Shown one piece after another: positions 33,036 through 40,248 of a stretch of DNA of 40,969 nt. The DNA is from Kitasatospora sp. Root107 (GTDB lineage: Bacteria; Actinomycetota; Actinomycetes; Streptomycetales; Streptomycetaceae). Below the pieces are notes generated by a model. That model made no database searches, was not told the origin of the DNA, and worked only from the letters and a program-made list of their open reading frames with translations. The stretch lies in contig NZ_LMCT01000072.1 of NCBI RefSeq assembly GCF_001424875.1, positions 242,206 through 283,174 on the forward strand, given 5' to 3'. Position numbers and translations under genes: made by a program. The stretch's first letter is position 1. Each line of letters starts with the position of its first letter.

Positions 33036-33667
33036 CGCTCCGTCGGCTCAGCTCGCTGCTCCGGCTGCCGTCCTGGGGAGCGCTGGCCGGTGCGGTGCTC
33101 TGCTACTGCCGAGCTGGATCTCCTTCCTGACGGAGGGTGAGGCCTCGGACGCGGGGGCGGCCCTGATCGACGCCGTGTACGCCCGCTGGTCCGCCCTGCC
33201 CTCCGACCACCGCCCCAAGCTGCTGGTGGCGGGCGAGAGCCTGGGCCCGTACGCCACCGAGCGGGCCTATCCGGCCGGGATCGCGGGGCTGGCGAGCCGT
33301 ACGGATGGTGCGCTGCTGGTCGGGCCGACGCCCGACAACCCGATCCGACGCGACGTCACCGACGGCCGGGACCGGGGCAGTGCGGTCTGGCGGCCGGTCT
33401 ACCAGGAGGGCCGGACGGTGCGGTTCGCCCAGACCCCGGCCGACCTCGACCTGCCCGGCGGGGCGTGGGACCGGCCGCGCATCGCCTACCTGCAGAACGG
33501 CAGCGACCCGGTCACCTGGTAGACCGGCCGCCAACGACGTACCGGCCGGGTACGGCCACCGGTTCGGCACGCTGCCGGTGTACGCCTGGGCCAGGATCGC
33601 GCCGCCACCCGGCCGGACGGACGCGGACAGCGCGCGGCTGGATGCCCGGCTGCGGTCCGGTCCCTGA
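33032..33667 (+). pseudogene. Broken alpha/beta-hydrolase (Abhydrolase_9 family) remnant
   Basis: Three pieces of one gene lie in three frames. Piece 1 (33032-33130) starts at a GTG coupled to the Pr6Pr stop and reads VTLRRLSSLLRLPSWGALAG, then AVLCYC. That is the start of the N-terminal membrane domain of this family, then it runs out of frame. Piece 2 (about 33107-33522) begins LPSWISFLTEGEASDAGAAL and carries the nucleophile elbow VAGESLG, then RTDGALLVGP, ending YLQNGSDPVTW and a stop. Piece 3 (about 33530-33667) is NDVPAGYGHRFGTLPVYAWA to the stop, with the probable catalytic His. Most of the membrane domain and about 50 residues between pieces 2 and 3 are missing. Family recognition is from memory and fairly secure. 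Confidence 0.75.
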
Positions 33668-33794
33668 CCGTCGCTGCGTCAACTCCGGTCGACGCACCAC
33701 CAATTGACCGTCACTCGGATGCCGCGCCCGTGTCGCCGCCGTCGCCGACCCTGCCAATGATGAGGGGCGGAGCAGCACCGATCAGGAGGCAGTC

Positions 33795-34400
33795 GTGACC
33801 AGAGCAGCACGCGGGTACGGAACGGGCCGGGAACGCGGGATCGCCGCGCTGGCCGCGGCGGGTGCGGCGGTCGCGCTGCTGGGGGCGTGCGGCAGTGACT
33901 CGTCCGGCGGCTCGCCGTCGACCGGTGCCAGCCTGTCGGTGCCGCCCAACCCGTCCTCCTTCTCCGGCTCGCCGCCGTCCGCCTTCGCCTCTGCCGCGGC
34001 CTCGATCTCGGCGGCGGCCGCCTCCGCCTCGGCCGCCGCGGCCTCCTTCGAGGCTTCGGTGTCGGCCTACGCGGCGCAGCACCAGGACCGGGCGGTGGCG
34101 GCCCTCAAGGGGGTCGAGGGCACTGGCAACGCGGTCTCCGACGTGACCCTGACCGGGGTGCCACTGGCCACCTCCGGCGGGATCCAGGCGGCGGTGGTGA
34201 ACATCGTCAACAGCACGTCGGCGACCGCCTCCTACGCCGTCCAGGTGGACTGGCGGGACGCCTCGGGCCAGGCCGTGGTGAGCACCGTGGTCGGCGCGGA
34301 GAATGTCGCCGCCGGGCAGTCGGCCAGTCCGGTCTCGTTCAGCCGACGGCCCGCCGCCGACCAGCTGACACCGGTGGTGGTCAAGGCACAGCGGTACTGA
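33795..34400 (+). CDS. Secreted lipoprotein of unknown function
   Basis: 201-aa exported protein. The signal peptide ends in the lipobox LLGAC (Cys33 region), so the mature N-terminus should be lipid-anchored on the outer face of the membrane. A Ser/Gly/Pro linker is followed by a low-complexity Ala/Ser helix (SAAASISAAAASASAAAASF). The C-terminal 110 residues are a beta-rich domain (VSDVTLTGVPLATSGGIQAA, then YAVQVDWRDASGQAV). It resembles small FxLYD/Ig-like modules of actinobacterial lipoproteins. The GTG at 33795 has GGAGG seven bases upstream. Its 3' end overlaps the convergent phosphatase gene by 20 bp. Confidence 0.85.
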   Translation: MTRAARGYGTGRERGIAALAAAGAAVALLGACGSDSSGGSPSTGASLSVPPNPSSFSGSPPSAFASAAASISAAAASASAAAASFEASVSAYAAQHQDRAVAALKGVEGTGNAVSDVTLTGVPLATSGGIQAAVVNIVNSTSATASYAVQVDWRDASGQAVVSTVVGAENVAAGQSASPVSFSRRPAADQLTPVVVKAQRY

Positions 34401-35481
34401 CCCGCCCGGCGATCAGCACGGCGACGTCGTCATCGGCGCCGGTGCCGTACGCGAGCAGGTCGGTGTGGAGCAGGTCCAGCAGCCGGGCCGAGCTGTTCTC
34501 GGTCCAGCCGCGCAGCCGGTCCGGCAGGGGGTAGAACTCCCCGGCCTCGTCCCTGGTCTCGCTCACCCCGTCCGTGAAGACCATCAGCCGGTCACCGGCC
34601 GCGAACGGGACGCTGTCCACCGGCGGTGGGTCGCTCAGCAGCGCGCCCAGGTTCAGCGGCAGCGCGGGGGAGGACGGTTTCACCTCCAGCACCTCGCGGC
34701 CGCGCAGCAGGAGCGGCGCCGGATGGCCGCAGTTGACCACCCGCGCGGTCCGGCCGTCCGCCGGGACCTCCACCAGCACGGCGGTGGCGAACCGCTCGGC
34801 GGCGTCCGAGCTGGGCACCTGCTCGCTGTAGCGCACCATGCTCCGCTCCAGCCGCTCCACCACGGCGGGCAGGTCGGGCGCGTCGTAGGCGGCCTCGCGG
34901 AACGAGCCCAGCAGTACCGAGGCCAGCTCCACCGCCGGCAGGCCCTTGCCCTGGACGTCGCCGACGATCACCCGGAGGCCGTGCGGGGTCCGCAGCGCCT
35001 CGTAGAAGTCGCCGCCGATCCGGGCCTGCGCCGCCGCCCCCGCGTACAGCAGGTCGAGCTGGACCCCGGCCAGCCAAGGCGGCAGCGGGCGCAGCAGGAC
35101 CCGCTGCGCGGCGTCCGCCACCGCGCGCACCTCGAGGAGGTCCTGCTCTCGGCGCTTTCGGACGTGGCCGGCGTAGCAGGCGGCCAGCGTCACGGTTCCG
35201 ATCACCGCCACGGCGGTGAGCGCCGAGGCGGTGAACGGCGAGCCCCGGTCGAGGGAGAGCCCGAACTCCGCCGCCACCGCGAGCAGCCCGATCGCGGCGG
35301 TACCCGAGACGCTCCAGCTGACGGCCGCCAGCGCGGGCGCGGCGGCGAGGAACCGGTCGAAACGCTGCTGACCCGGCGTCAGGAGGTCGAGAAGCGCCGT
35401 CACGGCGATGAGCACCAGGGGGGCCGAGCGGACGATCGCGCGGGGAGAGCCCACCCGCCGCAGTCCGGAGAATGTCCGCAT
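34381..35481 (-). CDS. Membrane SpoIIE-type PP2C serine/threonine phosphatase
   Basis: 366-aa phosphatase. Two to three N-terminal TM helices (about residues 18-34, 44-72, 84-105) are followed by a short basic coiled linker and the PPM/SpoIIE domain. Metal motifs are GGDFYE (156-161), DVQGKG (175-180), FTDGVSE and DDDVAVLI. It has no PAS, GAF or anti-sigma-kinase domain, so input probably comes through the membrane part. Relatives act on anti-sigma-factor antagonists. The ATG at 35481 is only three bases after GGAG. A TAGCCT -10-like box lies six bases before that GGAG, so a leaderless or very short-leader mRNA is possible. The gene overlaps the lipoprotein gene tail to tail. Confidence 0.9.
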   Translation of the reverse strand: MRTFSGLRRVGSPRAIVRSAPLVLIAVTALLDLLTPGQQRFDRFLAAAPALAAVSWSVSGTAAIGLLAVAAEFGLSLDRGSPFTASALTAVAVIGTVTLAACYAGHVRKRREQDLLEVRAVADAAQRVLLRPLPPWLAGVQLDLLYAGAAAQARIGGDFYEALRTPHGLRVIVGDVQGKGLPAVELASVLLGSFREAAYDAPDLPAVVERLERSMVRYSEQVPSSDAAERFATAVLVEVPADGRTARVVNCGHPAPLLLRGREVLEVKPSSPALPLNLGALLSDPPPVDSVPFAAGDRLMVFTDGVSETRDEAGEFYPLPDRLRGWTENSSARLLDLLHTDLLAYGTGADDDVAVLIAGRVSTAVP

Positions 35482-35524
35482 GTCTCCAGGCTATCGACAG
35501 TTGACCGAAACACCCCGGTTTGTC

Positions 35525-35567
35525 CGCACGAGGCGCCCGTTCTCGTGCGACGGTGGGCACACGTGCC
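35525..35567. promoter_or_regulatory. Inverted repeats in the phosphatase/baeRF3 divergent region
   Basis: CGCACGAG (35525-35532) pairs perfectly with CTCGTGCG (35542-35549) around a 9-nt spacer. A smaller palindrome GGCAC-AC-GTGCC follows at 35556-35567. Both lie in the 155-bp region between the divergent genes and are candidates for a regulator site. No clear promoter boxes were found. Confidence 0.4.
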
Positions 35568-35636
35568 ATTGCCTGACGGTGCCTCGGTCCGGCTCGCCCG
35601 GAACCCTGCCCGCACGGGCCTTAGGAGAAGAGGACG

Positions 35637-36761
35637 ATGGAAGCCGACGACCTGACACCCGAGGCCCTGCGTGAACTCCGGGCGCCCCGGCCCTACCCGG
35701 TGGTCTCGCTCACCCTGCCGACGCACCGCCGGGAGCCGGACAACGCGCAGGACCCGGTCCGGCTGCGCAATGTGCTGGCCGAGGCCGAGCGCCGGATCGA
35801 CGCCGACCCGGACATCGCCCGGCAGGCCAGGATCGACCTCAAGGCCCGGCTGGCCAAGGCTGCCGCCGAGGTCGACCTGCGGCACACCGAGGAGGGGCTG
35901 GTGCTCTTCGCGACCACCGCCGACCACCGGGTCTGGACGCTGCCCCGCGAGGTCCCGGAGCGGGTCGTGCTCAGCGACACCTTCCTGACCCGCAACCTGG
36001 TCGCCGCCAAGGCCCAGTTCCGGCCGTACTGGGTGCTGGTGCTGGCGGGCGACCGTGCGACGCTCTGGAGCGGCGTGGGCGAGTCGCTCTCCGAGCACCG
36101 GGCGGACGGCTTCCCGGCCGAACCCGAGGCGCTGGAGTGGGACGTGCAGCACGAGGAGCGGGTCGGCGACCGGCCCAGCACTTTCCAGGACGAGGAGACC
36201 CGGCGCTTCCTGCGCACGGTCGACGTCGCACTCGGCGACCTGCTCACCACCGACTCCCGCCCGCTCTACCTGGTCGGCCTGCCGCAGGCGGTCGGGCTGA
36301 TCGAGGAGGTCGGCTCGGCCACCAAGGGGGCGGCCGGCCGGGTGCTCAGCGGCGGGCTGGTGAACGGTCCCGACCGGGTGCTGCGCGAGGAGCTCCGTCC
36401 GGCCCGGGCCGCGTACGCCGGGCAGGAGGCCGAACGGGTGGCCGGTCTGCTGGACGAGGCGCGCGGCCGGAAGACCTTTGCGGCCGGTCTGGACGAGGTC
36501 TGGGAAGCGGTCCGGGAGAGCCGGGTCAGCCTGGTCGCGGTCGAGGAGCACTACCAGCAGACCGTCCGGCTGACCGAGGGTCATCTCGCGGCGGTGGGCG
36601 CCGAGGCGGTGGCCGAACCGGGCAGTTGGGAGCGCGGTGTGCGCGAGGACATCGTCGACGAGCTGGTCGAGGCGGCGCTGGACCAGGGCGCCGAAGTGGT
36701 CTTCCTGCCCGACGATGCGCTGGCCGACCACGAGCAGATCGCGGCGGTGCTCCGCTACTGA
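35637..36761 (+). CDS. baeRF3-domain protein (bacterial archaeo-eukaryotic release-factor-like)
   Basis: 374-aa soluble protein resembling the bacterial eRF1-like family 3. It starts LRELRAPRPYPVVSLTLPTH and continues with DPVRLRNVLAEAERRI. A middle domain includes WVLVLAGDRATLWSG, and an L7Ae/eRF1-domain-3-like end includes LVEAALDQGAEVVFLPDDAL. The family was defined by comparison with translation release factors and is proposed to act at the ribosome, but a function is not established. I do not see a GGQ loop. The ATG at 35637 has a strong TTAGGAGAAGAGG before it. It stands divergent from the phosphatase and before the esterase. Confidence 0.85.
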   Translation: MEADDLTPEALRELRAPRPYPVVSLTLPTHRREPDNAQDPVRLRNVLAEAERRIDADPDIARQARIDLKARLAKAAAEVDLRHTEEGLVLFATTADHRVWTLPREVPERVVLSDTFLTRNLVAAKAQFRPYWVLVLAGDRATLWSGVGESLSEHRADGFPAEPEALEWDVQHEERVGDRPSTFQDEETRRFLRTVDVALGDLLTTDSRPLYLVGLPQAVGLIEEVGSATKGAAGRVLSGGLVNGPDRVLREELRPARAAYAGQEAERVAGLLDEARGRKTFAAGLDEVWEAVRESRVSLVAVEEHYQQTVRLTEGHLAAVGAEAVAEPGSWERGVREDIVDELVEAALDQGAEVVFLPDDALADHEQIAAVLRY

Positions 36762-36867
36762 CCACCCGTCCGGCCCCGGTCACCGTACGGTGTGGCCGGG
36801 GCCGTGGCGTGTGTCCGGCGGGCATACTGGAACCCCGGCCGCAGCGAACCCACGGGAGTCACGGGAC

Positions 36868-38052
36868 ATGGGGCTGACAAGCCACGGCGTGCTGATCCTG
36901 GCGGCGGTCATGGCCCTGCTGCTGCTGTTCGGCACGGTCTGGTACTGGCCCCGGTTCGCCGCGCAGACCTGGCGTGCGGTGCTCGGCCGGATCGGGGCGC
37001 TGCTCGCCACCCAGCTCGCAGTGCTCTGCACGCTCGGTCTGCTGGCCAACAACTACTTCGCCTTCTACAGCAGTTGGGACGACCTGCTGGGTACAGGGGA
37101 GCGCGGCGCGGTGAGCGTGACCGGGCAGCAGGGCGAGCCGGGGCCCGGTGCGATTCCCAGTGCGAGTCCCGGTGCCACGGCGGCCGCGGTCGCGGAGCCG
37201 CCGGCGCAGCCGGTGCAGCGGCTCGGCCGGGCCGACGTGGACAGCGGCGGCCGGGGCCGCGAGCCGAGCCGGGTCGGCGAGATCGAGGAGATCCGCATCC
37301 CGGGGCCGTCCACCGGTCTGAGCACCGACGGCTACGTCTACCTGCCGCCGCAGTACTTCCAGGCCGAGTACGCCGAGCGGAAGTTCCCCGCCGTGATCGT
37401 GCTGACCGGCTTCCCCGGCGACGCCAAGAACCTGATCACCCGGCTCAACTACCCGGGAACGGCGCTGCAGTTGATGACCGGCGGTCGGATGCAGCCGACC
37501 GTCCTGGTGCTGATGCGGCCGTCCCCGGCGCTGCCCGCCGACAGCGAGTGCGAGGACATCCCGGGCGGCGTGCGGTCGGAGACGTACTTCGCCAAGGACG
37601 TCCCCCGGGTGCTTGCCGCCTCGTACCGGATCTCCACCGGCCCGAAGGCCTGGGGCATGGTGGGCAACTCGACCGGTGGGTACTGCGCGCTCAAGCTGAC
37701 CATGCGTCACCCCGAGGTCTTCCCGGCAGGGGTCTCCATCTCGGGCTACTACCGGGCCGCCGAGGACGTCTCCACCGGTGACCTGTTCAAGGGCAGTCAG
37801 CAGCGCCGGAACGAGGCCGACCTGATGTGGCGGCTGAAGTCGCTGCCCGGGCCCCCGGTCGCGGTGATGCTGGCCGGCAGCCGGGAGGGGGACGGCGACT
37901 ACCAGCGCGACACCGACGCCTTCGAGGCCGCGGTCCGCCCGCCGATGACCGTCGCCACGGCCTCGGTGCCCACCGGCGGCCACAACTTCCAGACCTGGAC
38001 CAGGCTGCTGCCGCCCGCGCTGGAGTTCCTGTCTCAGCACCTGGCGCCCTGA
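36868..38052 (+). CDS. Membrane-anchored alpha/beta-hydrolase of the esterase D / antigen 85-like family
   Basis: 394-aa protein. Two N-terminal TM helices (VLILAAVMALLLLFGTVWYW, and IGALLATQLAVLCTLGLLAN) are followed by a Pro/Ala linker. An extracytoplasmic esterase domain starts near residue 140. The nucleophile is Ser268 in GNSTGGY (GxSxG). The likely acid lies in GSREGDGDYQRD and the catalytic His is in GGHNFQTW. Such proteins, related to mycolyltransferases, occur in actinobacteria without mycolic acids; the natural acyl substrate is unknown. The ATG at 36868 was chosen for its hydrophobic N-terminus, with GGGAG about 12 nt upstream. An upstream extension to 36637 has no support and overlaps the preceding gene. 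Confidence 0.88.
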   Translation: MGLTSHGVLILAAVMALLLLFGTVWYWPRFAAQTWRAVLGRIGALLATQLAVLCTLGLLANNYFAFYSSWDDLLGTGERGAVSVTGQQGEPGPGAIPSASPGATAAAVAEPPAQPVQRLGRADVDSGGRGREPSRVGEIEEIRIPGPSTGLSTDGYVYLPPQYFQAEYAERKFPAVIVLTGFPGDAKNLITRLNYPGTALQLMTGGRMQPTVLVLMRPSPALPADSECEDIPGGVRSETYFAKDVPRVLAASYRISTGPKAWGMVGNSTGGYCALKLTMRHPEVFPAGVSISGYYRAAEDVSTGDLFKGSQQRRNEADLMWRLKSLPGPPVAVMLAGSREGDGDYQRDTDAFEAAVRPPMTVATASVPTGGHNFQTWTRLLPPALEFLSQHLAP

Positions 38053-38080
38053 CCGACCGTCGGCCGGGGCGCCAGGTGCT
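38036..38080. terminator. Bidirectional terminator overlapping the esterase 3' end
   Basis: A perfect 14-bp stem AGCACCTGGCGCCC (38036-38049) / GGGCGCCAGGTGCT (38067-38080) has a 17-nt loop. Its left arm encodes the last residues of the esterase (HLAP). The right arm ends eight bases before the convergent beta-helix gene's stop. It can serve both genes. Confidence 0.8.
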
Positions 38081-38087
38081 GCGGCGG

Positions 38088-40199
38088 TCAGCCGAGCGGT
38101 TGGACCAGCGGGTCGTCGACGGCGAACGTGGCGGCGCTGCCGCCGGGTTGGACCCGGAGCCGGAGTTGGCTCGCCGCCCCCGCACCGGTGGTCAGCCGGG
38201 CGGTGGCCAGCTTCACGTCGTCCAGCAGGACGTCGTAGGTCCCGGCGGCCGGGTGCAGGAGCAGCGCCACCCGCAGCCAGACGCCCGGTGGGTAGGCGAA
38301 CGGGGCGTCGGCCCAGCTGCCGTTGTCGGTGAAGGCCGCGCTGCCGTTCGCCGCCAGGCTGAACTGCGCCACCGGCGCCCCGGCCGCGTCCAGCAGGTGC
38401 ACGCCGAGCGGCGCCGTGGTCTGCCCGGCCCGCAGCCGGAGGTCCACCCGGGTCTCCCCGGTCGCGGCGGCGAACGAGCGGGTTGCGGTGACCTCGGCCG
38501 CGCTCTGCCGGGCCAGCAGCAGCGCCGAGCCGTAGCCGCCGGACGGGTCGGCGCCGACCACGGCCCCGGCGGCCGGTCCGGTGACGGTCCATCCGGCGGG
38601 CGCCGCGCCGGCCGGATCGGTGTTGAAGGTGGCGGCCAGGCTCGGGGCGGTGACCGCCGGGCCCTGGTAGGCGCCGATGTTGACGGCGCCGGTGGCCGGA
38701 ACGGGGTTGCCGAACCAGTCCAGGCCGCCGTTGCCGGCCACCGCCGTGCCGGTGCCGAGCGCAGAGGAGCCGGCCGCGAGGCGGTAGCCCCACGGGTCGG
38801 CCAGCTCCCGGCCGGAGAGCAGCGGGGCGCCGGTGATGGTGTCGGTCGCGCCGCCCGGGGTCGGCACGGCGTAGAGGACGTTGTGGTCGATCTTGAAGGC
38901 CGGGTCGCTGAGCGTCCAGCCGACGGTGCCCGAACTGCCGTGCTTGGCCACGATGTTGTCGGTGAACCGGACGTCCAGCGCGGCCGTGGTCCCCTCGGTG
39001 ACGATCTGCTGGCTGATGCCGTCCGCCAGGTAGATGGTGTTGTTGTGGATCTGACCGTTCTTCAGCGCGCCGGGGCAGATCTGGAAGCCGCGGGCCCGGT
39101 CGTTCACCGAGACGTTGTACCGGATGGTGAAGTTGCTGGTCGGGGTGTTGTACGGGCAGAGCAGGAAGAAGCCGCCCTCGTTGTCGTGCGAGTAGTTGTA
39201 CTGGAACAGCACGCCGTCGGTGGAGTGGTCCACGTCGTAGGCCATGCCGTCGCTGGTGGTGCGGCCGCCGGAGGTGTCGTTGTACTGGAACGTGACGTCG
39301 ACCGAGTTCGCGGTCCACATCCCGGCGTTGGGTGATCCTGAACGGACGTTGAAGCCCTGGAGCAGGTTGCGCTCGACCAGGGTGTGCTGCCCGGTCATCG
39401 GGGCGATCCCGTCACCGCCGATGTCCCAGAGCCGGTTGCCCCGGATCACCAGGTCGGTGGAGGGGGCCCAGGCGGCGGAGCAGAGGCTGTTCCAGAACGC
39501 GGCCAGCCGGGTGTTGCGGCACCAGTTGGACCACGTGTAGATGCCCTGGCGGTCCACGGCGTGGATGCGGTTGTCCAGAACCTGCAGCCCGGCGAACGCC
39601 GTTGGCGTGGTGGAGCCCTGGGCCTCGATCACGATGCCGCCGGAGGCGTCGGCGTACTTGCCGGTGCCGGCGCCCGCCCCGGTGACGGCGGGCAGCTTGC
39701 CGCGCACGTCGTGGATGTCCAACCCCTGGAGCACGATGCCGGGCAGGGTGCCCGCGTCGGTGGCCCGGACGTAGACACCGCGCCGGGAGGTGGTGTTGTC
39801 GCCCGGGGCGCTCAGGTCGAGGTTGCGGAGTTCGACGTACGCCTGGTCGGCGAGCAGCACGGCCTGGGCGCCGCCGTTGGCGTTCACCGCAGGGAGCGCC
39901 CCGGTGCCGTACGCGTCGATGGTGATCGGCGCGGCCGCGGTGCCGGAGCCGACCGGGGCCAGGGTGCCCAGGCAGGTGCTGCCGCGCTTCAGGCGGATCG
40001 CGCTACCTGGCTCCAGCGCAAGGGAGTTGACGGCGGCGAGGGTGTTGTACGGGGCGGCCTGGCTGCCGGTCCCGTTGGTCGCGGCCGAGCAGTCGACATA
40101 GTTGGTGGCGGGCGCTGCGGCGACCGGGGCCGCCAGGGTCAGCGGGAGTGCGGCGGCGACTGCGGCGGTGAGCAGCCGCACGGTGCGGGGCAGGGACAT
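38088..40199 (-). CDS. Secreted right-handed parallel beta-helix protein
   Basis: 703-aa exported protein. The signal peptide covers residues 1-29 (LLTAAVAAALPLTLAAPVAA, then AAPA). Residues about 33-525 form a right-handed beta-helix of the pectate-lyase/alginate-lyase superfamily type. It starts YVDCSAATNGTGSQAAPYNT (the xxGSxxxPYxTL entry motif) and has repeated rungs such as LVIRGNRLWDIGGDGI, VLFQYNYSHDNEGGFFLL and FTIRYNVSVND. Residues about 530-703 form a jelly-roll, laminin-G-like domain. It probably binds or cleaves a polysaccharide; catalytic residues could not be assigned. The ATG at 40199 follows GGAGGG. It lies 49 bp downstream of the SDR-like frame on the same strand. Confidence 0.87.
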   Translation of the reverse strand: MSLPRTVRLLTAAVAAALPLTLAAPVAAAPATNYVDCSAATNGTGSQAAPYNTLAAVNSLALEPGSAIRLKRGSTCLGTLAPVGSGTAAAPITIDAYGTGALPAVNANGGAQAVLLADQAYVELRNLDLSAPGDNTTSRRGVYVRATDAGTLPGIVLQGLDIHDVRGKLPAVTGAGAGTGKYADASGGIVIEAQGSTTPTAFAGLQVLDNRIHAVDRQGIYTWSNWCRNTRLAAFWNSLCSAAWAPSTDLVIRGNRLWDIGGDGIAPMTGQHTLVERNLLQGFNVRSGSPNAGMWTANSVDVTFQYNDTSGGRTTSDGMAYDVDHSTDGVLFQYNYSHDNEGGFFLLCPYNTPTSNFTIRYNVSVNDRARGFQICPGALKNGQIHNNTIYLADGISQQIVTEGTTAALDVRFTDNIVAKHGSSGTVGWTLSDPAFKIDHNVLYAVPTPGGATDTITGAPLLSGRELADPWGYRLAAGSSALGTGTAVAGNGGLDWFGNPVPATGAVNIGAYQGPAVTAPSLAATFNTDPAGAAPAGWTVTGPAAGAVVGADPSGGYGSALLLARQSAAEVTATRSFAAATGETRVDLRLRAGQTTAPLGVHLLDAAGAPVAQFSLAANGSAAFTDNGSWADAPFAYPPGVWLRVALLLHPAAGTYDVLLDDVKLATARLTTGAGAASQLRLRVQPGGSAATFAVDDPLVQPLG

Positions 40200-40248
40200 T
40201 CGCCCTCCTGGGTACCGGACATGGGTCTCTCCTTCGGTGGGAAAACCC

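Noticed and set aside
33668..33794. TTGACC in 33700-33710 as promoter of the lipoprotein gene
   Set aside because: No acceptable -10 hexamer lies at the right distance.
35556..35567. GGCAC-AC-GTGCC as a second site for the TetR protein at 30779
   Set aside because: Half-sites resemble those at 31436-31450 but the spacer differs by one base and the genes are unrelated in context, so it is likely coincidence in GC-rich DNA.
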